A stretch of DNA of 64,000 nt from positions 434,001 to 498,000 of the forward strand of contig JAIWND010000010.1 of NCBI GenBank assembly GCA_025330725.1, written 5' to 3'. Under the pieces are notes generated by a model. That model saw only the letters and a program-made list of their open reading frames with translations, had not been told where the DNA came from and ran no database searches. The position numbers were made by a program, and so were the translations under genes. The DNA is from Chlamydoabsidia padenii. Lineage: Eukaryota > Mucoromycota > Mucoromycetes > Mucorales > Cunninghamellaceae. Positions 1 to 11,377 of this stretch are shown here, piece by piece. The number at the start of each line of letters is the position of its first letter. Position 1 is the first letter of the stretch.

Positions 1-689
1 CCCACCTCGACGACCTTCATCCGAAGTCAAGATAATACGAGCCGAAGAGTCAACCACACGATCCCGAAGTGATTCAGCAGAGAAGCCAGCAAATACCACC
101 GAATGGACAGCACCCACACGAGCACATGCCAATAAGGCCACCAAGGTTTCCGGAATCATTGGCATATACACCACAATATTGTCCCCTTTACGCACACCCA
201 AGTTCTTGAGCACGTTGGCCACACGACTGACTTCTCGTAACAATTCGCCGTATGTGATTTTGCGTACTTGATCAGGTTCGTCGCCTTCATGGATAATAGC
301 CACCTTGTTGGGGTTCTTGAGTGCATGTCGATCCACCGCATTGTAACAAGCATTGATTTCACCTTCTAAAAACCATGCCACGTCGCCTTCATCAAGAGAC
401 CCATGACGGACAGTTTGGAATGGTTTAGACCAAGCCAACATTTCACGAGCACGCTATAAAGAGAGAGAGAGAGGGGGGGGAGAGTTAATTAGTAAAGATG
501 AATATTGTTTTTTTTAAAAATAATTATGATACTTACATCGCCAAAAAACTTGTCAGGGTCTTCCACACTTTCCTTCCACAATTTGCGATAAGCATCCAAA
601 GAATCCACGTGAGGAGTTGGTAAAGATGAAGACAAGAGTCGTTCAGGAACTTGATGGGTGATGATTTCTTCTTGATCGGCGACAGTCAT
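1..689 (-). CDS. ACS1: acetyl-CoA synthetase, N-terminal part (cut by window edge)
   Basis: This AMP-forming enzyme activates acetate to acetyl-CoA for cytosolic and nuclear acetyl-CoA supply. Two exons are seen, 689-537 and 453-1, split by an 83-nt intron with a GTAAGT donor. The first 202 of about 650-680 expected residues are visible. The N-terminus contains the family's YRKLW segment and, after the intron, RAREMLAW. Later come [10 protein letters not shown], a GEINAC-type entry segment, VVYMPMIPE and the VFAGFSAE region. The visible part stops at DEGRRGG, just where the acyl-adenylate domain continues in this family. The start ATG at 689 was chosen because the frame further upstream has no ATG. 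A TTTAAATCCCGC element lies 159 bp upstream. Family assignment is firm; the rest of the gene is outside the window. Confidence 0.93.
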
Positions 690-1793
690 TGTGTTAACCA
701 AGTATAATTGAGTGAGAAGAGTGGGGAGAGAGAGAGGAAAGAAAGAAAGATTTGTTGGGGCGAATGAAATAATTTTTCTGTCGTTCTTTTCTTTTATAAA
801 GACGATTGGACAAATTTAGGGGATCGGGGGGGGAGGGAATGTAAAAAGTTTAAATCCCGCAAAATGATTTTCATTGGCCAAAAAGGAGATGACTACAATG
901 CAAAAACCGGTTCATGATTACCTAATAAACGACATCAAATTAGTTCATGAATGGTACGAAAGACTCTCAAATGATCATAAAACTATGATGAATGAAATGG
1001 AGGATGATTTGTAGAGGTCAATGTGTCACCCCCTGATTATCGGGTTTTGAAATTATGGGTCAAGTCTTAAAAAAAAAAAAAGGTGCTAGTTTCCAGTTCT
1101 GGCAACCTTCCCGAGGGCCGTTTACTGATAGCAGTAGGACCCTCTTTTTCTCCCCCTGACCAAGAAAACGTTTTGACATATTGCACCTGTCAAAAACTTT
1201 AAAAGAGCCTGAACACTTCTTTATTCCCCTCTGCATTGTTCAAAACTAGGGAAGAATAGAAAAGAAAGTTTCCCCGGATTGAGATTAGGATTTAACTTTA
1301 TTTTAAAGCCTGATCGACTGATTGGTTCCATAAATAATAATATCCCATTCACACCCACACAATCAATCTCGGTAATACCCTCCAAAAGTATACACGGTTA
1401 ACCATTTTCCCCCCTTCCACACAACATGTCCCTGATGATTTTCCCACTAGTTAATACCATCGACTAAAGCATTAGCCGGAAATTGGATGCGATCGTCAAG
1501 AGGTAAACCTCTTTATTATAATGTCTATATAATGATGATTAGCTTGATCTGTCCAGCCCAAAGTTTTGCCCGTCGATCCTATTCCAAATCACAGGCTAGT
1601 TATCATCCCCACCTATCTATATTCACATATCAAGAAGATTAATATTGTATCCATTTTCCTTTTATCAAATAAATGGTGCCATAATCATCAAAGAAAGAGA
1701 ATGTATTTTTATTTTATTAGCAAAAGCAAACATATGCGGGGTTTAAAATGGGGTGATACTGCAATGGCTGCATGAGAGCATCGACAGGGGAAT
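690..1793. other. intergenic region between ACS and VTC4
   Basis: This 1.1-kb spacer separates the 5' end of ACS from the 3' end of VTC4. It holds GA-rich and A-rich tracts near 720-760 and 1069-1081, and the TTTAAATCCCGC element at 849. No open frame here has coding character; the 69-codon frame at 1566-1775 looks random. Confidence 0.6.
849..860 (+). promoter_or_regulatory. recurrent TTYAAATCCCGC element upstream of ACS
   Basis: TTTAAATCCCGC lies 159 bp upstream of the acetyl-CoA synthetase start codon. It is one of many copies in this window, described under the findings. A promoter role is inferred from position and recurrence only. Confidence 0.45.
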
Positions 1794-3772
1794 CTAGTTC
1801 CATAAATCTTCATCCGCACTAAGACGTACTATTGTAAAGAAAAGAAGAAGAAGAAAAAGAGAGAGAGTTAATCCATTTGCTGATTACATAGTTTGAGATT
1901 TGGTAGTTGACTTACAGTAAAAGTTGACAGAGACAGCCACGACCAACAAGATGGTCATCACAGCAGGACCATACACATCAGAGTATTCACCCGATTCGCT
2001 CTTGGCCACACGATCAGCCCGATCATGGTAATTATACAAAGCATAAAGCATGATTGCCATTGATAACACAGTAAAGATCCCCGCCGAGATTCGCCCGATA
2101 TGATCTGAAAAGTTGAGTAGACCGATCGCCAAAGCCCCCAACAAGAGGGTAAACTTGAGCCATTGTAAAAAGGTACGTTCGTTCGCAAAGTAAGTTTTCA
2201 CAGGAGGAGCCTTCTGGATGGGTCGTGCTCGAGTGGAATTGGCAGGAGGTGCTGGTTTGTTGGTATTATCAGTCCTTTGGCGTAAAAAGGTAGTCTTGGA
2301 TTTTTTAAAGAGGTTTTGTAAGCCAGGTGGAGAGAGTTGTTTCAAGAGACCAGTATTCTTTTGCTTGGATTGACCGCCATTGTGATGGATGAGTAGAGGA
2401 GTATTTTCATTTGAGGTATCATTGTTGCCAGAGGTAGGACGATTATCATTCAAGACATCAGGATGCACATTGATTTCCAAGTGAGATGCAGATCGAGTAA
2501 CAGGGACCGAATCGTCGCTGGTATGAGAAGAAGAAGGAGTAAGAGTACCATCGGTAGGTCGAGACAAGAAGGATCGAGAAGGAGGTTTTCGAATGTCAAT
2601 ATCCATTTGAGGCAGCCAGAAGGGTAATACATTCACCCGATCTTCTAATAAAGACGCACAACCATGGATGAATTTAGAGAATTTGGGTACAGATTCTACC
2701 AAATGTGAGTTGACGAGTTCCATGATCCATTGAGGAGGTTCTTGACCAACATGTGTTTGTAACTTGACTTCCAAGACAGCATAGGGGAATCGGTTAATAT
2801 CAGATTCAGGGAGTTGCTTGAAAGGATAATCCACACCAATATCCATACGTCGCCAGTTTTCCTTGGTTTGATCTTCACGAATCAACGATAGTTCAGTGTC
2901 CAAACTGATCCGCACACGAGCATCACCAGGCAATTGAAAAGCAGTTCGATTGTAAAAGGTACGCATCATTGGGTGTAAGCGTTTGGTGAGGACACGGTAT
3001 TGTACTTCTTGAGCCAGTTGTTCCAGTTCTTGAATTTCCTTTTCAGATTTGCGTCCTTGTTCCTTGGTCTTGGCGAAGAGATCATCCACAGTATATTCAC
3101 CCTTTAAGAAAGCATTCAGGTACTTTTCCTTGATGGGGAAACGAGCCTTGACGGATTTTTCACCTGTCCAATCTTCACGATGAGTCTTGCGTTCCACAAA
3201 GATCGTGTTCGAGTCCATACCACCATACCACCGCATCCGAATGGCTTCAGCACCTTCAGTCTTTTCCAACCGTCCCATATATAGATCAAAGTCATCGTTG
3301 TCGTAGTAAACACTGGTGATTGCAGAATCTTCTTGTTGGAATTCTTTGTTGGGATTAAATACTAAAACAGGCAAGTGTTTGAGAATAATCAACTTGAGTT
3401 CGGTGATGTTGTCAGGGTGTACCCTATATATATATATATATATATAATATGAAAGTGAGTTAATCATGTTTATTTGATCTATGGGAGAGACTTACCAATA
3501 CTTTGTTGTGTTTCGTACAAATGCAGCTTGTTTTCCTCCAGCACCCGAATCACCACCACGTTCTTTTCCTCTTGTACGGATGCGATCATATAATCCCGAG
3601 ATACGCACAATCAAATGGTCATGGTTTTCCTTGTAAAATGGTTTTGCATTCAATCGGACACCAAACATAGGTTTGAGCGACCAGCCAGTCATTTTCTATA
3701 GGTAACATAAAGGACGCCCACGTGCGAAATGCCATTGGTTAGTTGAATTTGCGGTGTCTGTATGTGGATTCT

Positions 3773-3806
<34 letters not shown>

Positions 3807-4289
3807 CTTACATCGTGTTTCTTGATGATTTTCATGAATCCAGTGTAGTTAAGACGAGTGAATTTAGCCAAATCATGGACATCAGCAATAATGTGACCCA
3901 ATTCGATTTCAGAAGCGGTGAATTCATCTTCTTCAGGATTGGCCTTTTTACAAACAATATCCACCTCTTGAGCTTCGGCTTCAATTCGTCGTTGAATTTC
4001 ACCTAGTTTGACCCGTTGGAAGCTATAAACCTTGTCCAGTTCTTGTTCCAATCGTTCAACAAATCTTGATTCCGATACTTCGTTCCATGGGAAACCATTC
4101 TTCAACAATGTTTTGAGATCGTCGTAAGCTATGGGAACACATGAAACAAAACAAAAAAAAGAACGATAAGGTGGTTAATGAAAGAAAGTTCTGGAATGAT
4201 GCAGGCTGTTTTGTGATATACAACTTACCAACATAATGGAAGGTCCATTCAGGATTCAGAGAGGTTTTCAACGTTTGACCAAACTTCAT
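1794..4289 (-). CDS. VTC4: vacuolar transporter chaperone 4 (polyphosphate polymerase)
   Basis: This is the catalytic subunit of the VTC complex, which makes polyphosphate from ATP and moves it into the vacuole. Five exons (4289-4229, 4128-3812, 3695-3496, 3423-1916, 1828-1794) give 706 residues; yeast Vtc4 has 721. An SPX domain covers about residues 1-160, beginning [10 protein letters not shown] and with basic helix residues near IIKKHD. The tunnel (TTM) domain covers about 190-510, with KYWVHPDN, the paired arginines of IRMRW near 254-258, ERKTHREDW, and EVKLQ with its conserved glutamate and lysine. A low-complexity linker follows, then three membrane helices like VTC1 near the C-terminus. 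The last exon is only 35 nt and ends [11 protein letters not shown]; reading through its donor instead would stop at 1884. A GTCACGTGAC E-box sits 293 bp upstream, and yeast VTC genes are Pho4 targets through such sites (known), so phosphate control is possible (inference). Confidence 0.92.
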
Positions 4290-4582
4290 GGATTGTATAA
4301 AAGATAAAAGTGGATTAAAGAGAGAAGAAAAAGAGATTCCAAAAAAAAAAAAAAAAAAAAAAAAAATCGGTCGGTCCAAATATTTTTTTGGGTGAGGGAA
4401 ATCGGAGTTTGACATTCATGTTACAAAAAGGAATCTTTCTCTATTGGTTCACAGTTCACATACATCCATTCTGAATATTTAATTTATCGCACTGAACGTA
4501 TCAGGAATTATGTACATGGGTAGTTTAAAATGAACCTAGCGTTTAAAAGGATGATTTATGCTGAATTGTCCCTTTTTGGAAC
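4290..4582. other. VTC4 promoter region
   Basis: This region contains a run of about 26 A on the + strand near 4340-4365 and no open frame of interest. It ends at the E-box element shared with the tRNA gene. Confidence 0.5.
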
Positions 4583-4617
4583 GTCACGTGACTTTTTTTA
4601 AAAAAGTGCTTTATATA
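4583..4617 (+). promoter_or_regulatory. E-box plus T/A element upstream of tRNA-Glu(CTC)
   Basis: GTCACGTGAC is followed by T7-A6, then GTGC and TTTATATA, ending about 30 bp before the tRNA. The same arrangement at nearly the same distance precedes the other tRNA-Glu gene of the window (13563-13592, minus strand). CACGTG is the palindromic bHLH site, and the TATA stretch lies where upstream TATA-like signals of Pol III genes lie. It could also serve VTC4 on the other side. Confidence 0.55.
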
Positions 4618-4644
4618 TTATATATTTGTTCCCCGAATAGTTCT

Positions 4645-4716
4645 TCCCATGTGGTCTAGTGGCTAGGATCCCACGCTCTCACCGTGGTGGCCGGGGTTCA
4701 ATTCCCCGCATGGGAG
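4645..4716 (+). tRNA. tRNA-Glu (anticodon CTC)
   Basis: The 72-nt cloverleaf has acceptor stem TCCCATG/CATGGGA with discriminator G at 4716. The A-box is TGGTCTAGTGG and the B-box is GGTTCAATTCC. The anticodon stem CCACG/CGTGG closes the loop CTCTCAC, with anticodon CTC at 4678-4680, reading GAG. No intron is present. A TTTT terminator lies at 4724-4727. The sequence closely resembles the TTC isoacceptor at 13461-13532. Confidence 0.96.
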
Positions 4717-5226
4717 TATAAAATTTTGCTGAAATTCAATTTTTCTCAAATCGGCGATTAAATATTTTGCATGAAATCTCTTTTATGGTAATGTCCTTTT
4801 CCCCATGCAGTCCTTCTCTTTTACAATGGTTGAATAAGAGCAAGGTGTAGCATGCAAGTCTTTTTGTTGATGTCAGGAGATACGATAAAGATATTCGTCT
4901 GTTTTTATGATAGCCCATCACTGACCATATTTAATACACGCCCATGCACTAACGTAATAATTGAAACGCTAGACTGGTCCAAGGATGAAGAAAAAAATGG
5001 TATTCCTTTATTTAATGAAGTTTCTACAGTAAAAGGGGAGTATATGTATGTATACAAGACGAGAAGAAGGGACTAGTGGTTAACAAAAGAGTAAATTGGT
5101 ATAATATGGTGCAGTTATTATTACTAAGGTAAAATGGATGATGATAAAATGTATAATGATAAAAAATAATAATAAAAAAAAAAAAAGGAATGATACGATA
5201 ATTATATATATAGGGAGAGAGACAAA
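4717..5226. other. intergenic region, tRNA-Glu to ZIP 3' end
   Basis: This AT-rich spacer has no gene that I can support. The short frames at 4736-5076 on both strands show no protein-like pattern. Confidence 0.55.
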
Positions 5227-6596
5227 CTAGGCCCACATACCAATAAGAGCCATTAACCCAGCACCAACATACATGGACAAGAAGCAGATACATTTCCTAA
5301 ATCCAGATACCTTTTTGAATGCTTCATTATGATTCATTTCTGCACTCATCAGTGAGATATAGGCGTTGTAAAGAAGGATACCCGCCGACAAGGAGTCCAA
5401 GATGGCACTAGCGAGAATACTTGATGATGAATTCGGGTTAAAGGAAGAGTGGATACCAATACCGATACTAATACCAATAGGAGTCATCACAATATAGAGC
5501 ATACCCATGAGGAATGGGCGGACCCAGCTACCATGACAAACTTCATTGACTCTAGTACCTAGAGCAACACCTTCAAAAAACTAAGAGAGAGAGAGAGAGA
5601 GATGAGGATCAGTATGCAGTACAAGATAAATGATTCCCTTCTTACCTGATGGAAGACCAAAGCAATGAGTAATGTAATGAATTCTGTAGACTGAGTATTT
5701 GCCAAAGTGATGCCAATAATGATGGAGTGCATGACAATACCTAATTCCAAGATGATCGTATTTATATCCTTGAATGCATTCATGTCGTCCAAAAGACCAG
5801 CACTATGTACATGGTGATGATGATGATGATGATGATGTTCCTGTCCTTCCTTGTCATTGTTGGGTTGAGTTGTAGTATTTGATGATCCAAGAGAGATAGT
5901 ATCGATGGTTTGTGTTGGTGGGCGTATTGTCGTAATAGTAGTCGTACAATGGCGGGTATCGTTATTGATGCTATTTTCCGTATCACAGCTACGAGCTTCA
6001 CAGTCTATCACTTTGCTAGGGTTGTTGCCATTATGATTGTCCATTCCATTTTGCTTCTTCGTCACCAATCGATCCACATTACTGACAGCCGCCAATTCCA
6101 AAAGTTGTAAACCAAACGATGAGATCATACAAAAGACACCAGAGAATGCACCATACGTTTTCCATCCTTCGTCGAGACAAGGGCTATTAAAGTTTTCCAT
6201 TGCTTCAGGGAGAAGGTGAACAAAGGCCGTGGCTAAAAGGACACCAGTACCAACTTTTTTTTTTTCCCAGTCCAATAATTATTAAGTAGTTAGTTTATTC
6301 GTTTAAACATGTTCAATAGATTGATTAGTACTTACAAAACTTGGCAATGGTCAGTATCCAGTCTTGTAAACTACCAATGCCATAAGGTCGGATGCGATGA
6401 ATAAGCATAGGAATAAAGGTACCTATAAAAATGATAGGGTTAGTATCAAGTAATGCATAAAGATTGAGCGAGTGTTGTGTTGTTCTTACCAAGTCCACTA
6501 GTTATAAGAATAATGAAGATGGATCCTACACGTAGACCAATGTTGTAGTCTTCAAGCGATTCTGGGGAGCATTCGTTTTCTTCAATCACTACAAAG

Positions 6597-6628
<32 letters not shown>

Positions 6629-6778
6629 AAAAAGTTAGAAAGGGAAAAGAGAGGCGTAAAAATACTATGGGCGGGCTTTCAAGTTACCTTCTTGGGCACT
6701 GACAGCTGAGGCTGATAGCACCACCAGGAATGATATGATGTGAAGTAAGTTTAGGTATTGTATCTTGATGATACACAT
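5227..6778 (-). CDS. ZIP family zinc/iron permease
   Basis: This is a predicted Zn2+ importer of the plasma or an organelle membrane. Five exons (6778-6688, 6588-6490, 6422-6336, 6253-5646, 5580-5227) give 412 residues. Residues 1-29 look like a signal peptide ending near AVSAQE. Transmembrane helices include IGLRVGSIFIILITSGLG and the GTGVLLATAFVHLLPEA helix. The variable loop between helices 3 and 4 holds nine consecutive histidines, a usual metal-sensing feature. Helix 4 carries HSIIIGITL and helix 5 carries HQFFEGVALG, the paired ZIP metal-site motifs. The chain ends in a hydrophobic helix LMALIGMWA. The acceptor before exon 4 is unusual: 11 A residues directly precede its AG. Family is firm; the exact cation and membrane are not shown by sequence. 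Confidence 0.92.
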
Positions 6779-6823
6779 TGTAGTATCAAGGTGATATAAA
6801 AAGTGAAGAGGTGAGGGAAAAAG

Positions 6824-6856
<33 letters not shown>

Positions 6857-7350
6857 AAGATAAAACGAATGAAAGAATGGAGATGAATTTGTCTCGGATA
6901 ATGAAGACCCAATAAGATGCATAAATTTCTTTATGGTATCACATCAAAAATTTCAATCAAAAGTCACACTTCTTCTATTGTAATGTTCTTGACTGGTTAC
7001 GATATCACTGTTTGGAATAAATGAGGAAGGAATCGATGGAGCATGACCCTTTTTAGAAGAAAACACATGAAACAGTTTCTCATAGCTACTTTTATTTATT
7101 TATTTATTTATGTATATAACTTCATGATTCAGATTAACCTTATTCAATCGAAGAATGAATGCACAGTAATACCATGATCTTTGATTTTCATATTCCAGGG
7201 TGTAAACGATCTTCAATGCTTCTGACCCACGTATTCAAATCCCGCCGATCCTTGGCTGGCAGTCGGCATACATATTCCCTCCTCAGAATTTGTCTTTTTT
7301 TCTCTTCTTTTTTTCTTTCTTTCCAACATCCTGAAACGTGCACACTAATC
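6779..7350. other. divergent spacer between ZIP and Beclin remnant
   Basis: This spacer holds a ~30-nt A tract (6825-6854) close to the ZIP start, a TTTA repeat at 7090-7110, and the TTCAAATCCCGC element at 7234-7245. No coding pattern is visible. Confidence 0.5.
7234..7245 (+). promoter_or_regulatory. recurrent TTCAAATCCCGC element before Beclin remnant
   Basis: This exact 12-bp copy lies 105 bp upstream of the old Beclin start codon at 7351. The promoter element appears intact although the gene behind it is broken. Confidence 0.45.
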
Positions 7351-9034
7351 ATGCCGCCTTTTGTATGCCAACAATGTAAACAACCTTTACGGTTTGACGA
7401 TTCACTGACAGACCTGGACGAAGCTTCTGCTGATCTATTACTGGGTAAGGTGTCTAATAATTGTGAAGTGACTTTATTTGATGGTATTCCTTTATAGCGT
7501 CCTTATCCTCAGAAGAACAAAGCTAACGACAAAAACACTCACACAACCATAATATCTATAGCTTGTCACCAACAAGTCTAAAAGCAACAGCAACTGATGT
7601 CTCACCTGTCTCGAGAAAGTCTATTCACCGACATCCTATGAACGATTCGTTTGTTATGCTCTCTAATTCCCAAGTCCATGCACCGTCTTCAACTCTATCT
7701 TATACACAAGACTCTCCATGAATCGCAATGAGTCATTTAAACAAACCGACTCTAGCACAACTGGTCCATCTATACCTTCTTCTCCAACGGCACCCAGTAT
7801 AATCAATAACCTTCACCCCACACCAACACCAACAAGGGAAAAGATGAAAAATAATGGGATCGACCTGCCTACTTCTTCAAACATTGCACTAACAAAGTCA
7901 ACCAGTCTGAAAATGGAACCCAGCATATCACAGGCGACAATAACAGCACCTGTCAATGTACCAGATCACCATCGAAACAATAGCCTATCACATTGACTCA
8001 AGGTGGCCCACTCTTCTTTTTGACGTCATGTCCTCCAAATCCAATGTCAATCATCCAATGTGTCAATAATGTACAGATATGATATTGGAAAGCCTCGAAC
8101 GACAATTAAAATATGTGAACGGGAATATTATATGGACTTTTTTTTTAAAAGATCAAGCAACAGCAACCATCAGCCATCTCCTCCATCGAACCTTCAACAG
8201 ATTATGATCAACTGGCGGCACTGGTCGAACGTCTGATGAAACAAGAACAAGAAGATCAAGCAACACTAGACACTATACACAAGGAAAAACAGCAATTGAA
8301 ACTGACTTTTAGGGATCTACAACAAGAAGAAAAGGAATTAAAAAAGGAGGAACAGGCGTTTTGGGATGAATGTAACAATTAATGGTTATCGATTGGGGAG
8401 ACTGGTAGGTCATGACTCAAAAAAAAAAAAAAAAAAGGACTCGGTACTAATCCTCTCTCTCCCTCTCTATCTATAGGTTGAATGGAATGATGCTTGGGGT
8501 CAGACACTACTTTTATTATATAAGGTGGCTAATGAATTGAAATTCCAGTTTCAATCGTAAGTGAGTAAATTTGATCTGTACTAGGAACTAATCATTCACA
8601 TCCATATAGTTCAATCTAGGTATCGACTTGTCCCAATGGGCTCCTTCTCCAATGTGGAAAAAGTGGACGGTGATGTTAATGTGGCCTATGAATTGTAAGT
8701 GAAGTTTAAAAAAAAAAAAAAAGTGGTTTAGGGCGAATGACTAACTTTCTCTTTCTCTTTTTCTTGGTGTAGATATGGATCTATTGATTATGCCCTGAAT
8801 CGACTCTTTTTGAATGCTATGATGGTGATGCTCAATTATTTGAAACAATTATCGGATTATGCGGAACAAAAGGACGGAAGTATTGGGCTGCCGTATCGGA
8901 TCGACAAGGACAAGATCGGTGAACTCTCTATTCGACTACAATTCAACCAAGATGAATTATGGACAAAGGCGCTGCGATATATGAAATGGGTCTTGATTTT
9001 TGCCAGTAGGGCTAGTGTAGTAGTAGATTTTTAA
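7351..9034 (+). pseudogene. decayed Beclin-1 / Atg6 (Vps30) gene
   Basis: Beclin-1 is the scaffold of the Vps34 PI3-kinase complexes in autophagy and endosomal sorting. Recognisable pieces run in the correct order: MPPFVCQQCKQPLR at 7351; NDSFVMLSNSQV near 7640; a long disordered region to 7993; LFDVMSSKSNVNHPMCQ and CTDMILESLERQLKY around 8018-8115; coiled coil LAALVERLMKQEQ to 8370; INGYRLGRL; then the ECD domain from VEWNDAWGQTLLLLYK to LRYMKW. The frame is broken several times. A frame change with TGA occurs at 7719-7721. TGA at 7994-7996 falls inside the conserved LKVAHS segment. A one-base shift lies between 8011 and 8020. TAA at 8067-8069 replaces the residue between CQ and CTDM. TAA at 8380-8382 comes with a shift and loss of about 40 residues. 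Downstream introns (8405-8476, 8557-8619, 8695-8772) keep good splice sites. A working paralogue elsewhere is likely (inference). Confidence 0.85.
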
Positions 9035-9594
9035 TGATTTGCCCCCCCCTTCTTATATAAATAAAATCCCTGTTTGTCACATTACATACGACTTTGATAT
9101 TTGATCGCATATAACCCCTATTAAATAGTCTGTTGGTATAAATCACCTAAATATAGACCTGTTTTATTAAATGTGTATATAAAAAGCATATATACTACGG
9201 AAGACTATAATGCTATATAATTTGACTATGATAGGTTCATTAGCCTATTAGGGCATAATGACAGGAATCTGATTATGAGATAAACAATGTTAAAAAGGGG
9301 AATCATAAAGTAGGATGATATTATCATTATAGTATAAAAATCGGTAAGATAATGTGATTTTATTAATATATGCAAAAGAAGTGATAACGGAATACTAGTA
9401 TTATGTCAAATTGGTAAATGAAGCAAAACTAGCATTGCAGAGAGAGAGAGAGAGAGAGTGAGTGTGTGTGTGTGTGTGTGTGACTAGAAGATGGCATGAG
9501 CGGCTTCGGATCCAACTATATAAACAAAATAAAGGTCAATATAGCCATTCGTTTTTTATTTTGCATATATTACATCGTATCCCCCCCTTTTTTA
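9035..9594. other. intergenic region with GA/GT microsatellite
   Basis: This AT-rich spacer lies between two convergent genes. An (AG)n followed by (TG)n microsatellite lies at about 9440-9481. No coding frame is supported. Confidence 0.6.
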
Positions 9595-10526
9595 TTACTC
9601 CTTCCACTTACGAGTAGCACCGAAACCAAGAGTAGCAGCATTGGCTATTTGACCACCTACTTTGGAAAACATCCCGGATGCTTTACTAGCAACATTACCA
9701 CCAGAAGAGGATGATACTTGTTGTTCAGGTACAGATTGAACAGGTGGAGGAGCATACCCACCATTGTTGTATTGTTGTGCTGGAGGAGGAGGATAAGCAT
9801 AGTTGGTGACAGTGTTGGAAGGTGGTGGAAGAGGATAACCATAATTACCGGAAGCAGGAGGTGGTGGTGGTGGCATGGAGTTCCTGGATGGTGTCGAAGG
9901 AGGTGTAGGCTTTTCTTTGCGCGGTGTCCTACGGAAGAAGAACAAGTTTTAATCGTTTTATATCCATTTCCTAGTTTACTTACATGCATTTTTGGACATA
10001 GGTACTAGGGAAAAGACCAGTACGACCCCGAAGTGTACCTTTCCACCAGTCATTATTCACTAAAAGAAGACAAGGTATGTTTAGTCATACATTTCCTATT
10101 TACTATTTCGTTATTACCATGTTCAGTCACTTGGATAATGTCACCCCGTTGGAAACTAAGGTCTTCGGAGTTTTGACCGTGGAAGTCGTACATGGCTTCA
10201 ACTGATTCCAATGAAGTAGCAGTAGCATAATTGGGAGGAGGAGGAGGAGGAGTGGCAGAGTTGTTGTGATTGGTATAACTGGAAGCAGGCGAAGGCATAG
10301 GACCAGGTGAAGACATTGTACCAGTACTTCCAGTATAAGGAGAACCAGAGTTGTAAGGTGAGTTCATCCTACTGTTGCTGTTGCTGGTTATTTGAGTAGG
10401 TAAAATGCGAAGAACATCGTCATATGCTTGTGGGCTGATGTGTTGTTGGGATTTCAAAAAGTCCAAGTCCTTTTGAATAGATTGTAAAACATGGTTGGCT
10501 AAAGCAGCGTTGTCCCGTGAGGTCAT
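9595..10526 (-). CDS. SH3-domain protein, Lsb1/Pin3-like
   Basis: Proteins of this type bind the Las17/WASP actin nucleation factor through one SH3 domain and act at cortical actin patches. Three exons (10526-10118, 10059-9984, 9928-9595) give 272 residues. The N-terminal ~55 residues (LDFLKSQQHISPQAYDDVL) match the helical Lsb1/Pin3 start. A Ser/Pro linker follows. The SH3 domain runs from about 123 to 178, with ALYDF-type EAMYDF, the WW pair in NNDWWKG and the ending GLFPSTYV. The C-terminal part is Pro/Tyr-rich with PPPPPP stretches and a terminal segment about MFSKVGGQIANAATLGFG. Yeast Lsb1 and Pin3 are a little shorter. The ATG at 10526 is favoured over earlier frame starts, which have no ATG. 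Confidence 0.85.
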
Positions 10527-11377
10527 GGTTTGTTGATTTGTAAAAAGTAAAGAAGAAAGAAAAGAAGGTTTTACTTTTTCTACCCCTCCTTTTATTTTCA
10601 AAATAAAAAATAAAAAAAATCCGTTGACCCGAAACCCCGACGCCAAGACGTGTATGTAATACCCATATTACAGAATTCCGTAACATGAGCCCGGAACAGC
10701 ATTTTCCCTTTTGACACATCATGTAATTGTTGTTTGGTCAAAATCAACGTGGGACCATAGTCAATTCGCATGATAAAAGTTACAGCTGGTGCAAGTAGGA
10801 TTCAATTCCCGACAACGACTTCCCCTCACCATCATCATTCTACCTTTATACCCATCATGAATACCTTGGTACAACAAACGTCATAAAATGTGAACAAATA
10901 CAAAGTTTCTTTACTATTTTGTATGATGAGTTTTCGTATATGGTCTTTTGAGCACATAAAGAAGCAGGATGTAAGATTTCGCTCAATCTTATTGGTCTAT
11001 GAAAATTTTTCAGTCGGTGCGCCCTTTTAATTTCAATGGCAATCTTTTTTTTTTTTTTTTCTCTTTCCCCTTCCTCTTTTTTTTTTTTTTTTTTTTTTCT
11101 CATCTTCTCAATCATCCTCACCTTCTCCCGTTCTTCCTCTTTTCACTCTCTCTCACACACACTTTTTACCTTCGTCTTCTCTTATATCCTTTTAACAACA
11201 CCAAACTTATTCCGCCTTCCAAGTTTTGTAACATTAAAAACCGCTCCCCTTGTCTAAATCTTGATATCATCCTTTTTTATTTGATCCACATATAAAGGTA
11301 AAGTTGTAACTGTTTTATATTGATTTGATGTAGTCACTGAAACTAATGACTATTGTTATATTCTATCTAGTATCATC
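10527..11377. other. divergent spacer, Lsb1-like to KH gene
   Basis: Pyrimidine-rich tracts at 11045-11100 and 11120-11165 precede the KH gene. A possible 5'-UTR intron (GTAAAG at 11297 to CTAG near 11370) lies just before its ATG. A variant of the recurrent element, TTCAATTCCCGA, is at 10801-10812. The long open frames in the T-runs are composition artefacts. Confidence 0.5.

Noticed and set aside
849..860. Complete tRNA genes or tRNA fragments at the TTCAAATCCCGC copies
   Set aside because: Only the T-loop-like core matches; I found no acceptor, D-arm or anticodon pairing around several copies that I checked.
1566..1775. 69-codon frame downstream of VTC4
   Set aside because: No protein-like character and no splice partners; lies in an AT-rich 3' region.
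10855..11295. Overlapping open frames on both strands with poly-Lys or poly-Phe
   Set aside because: They come from T/A homopolymer tracts in the promoter of the KH gene.
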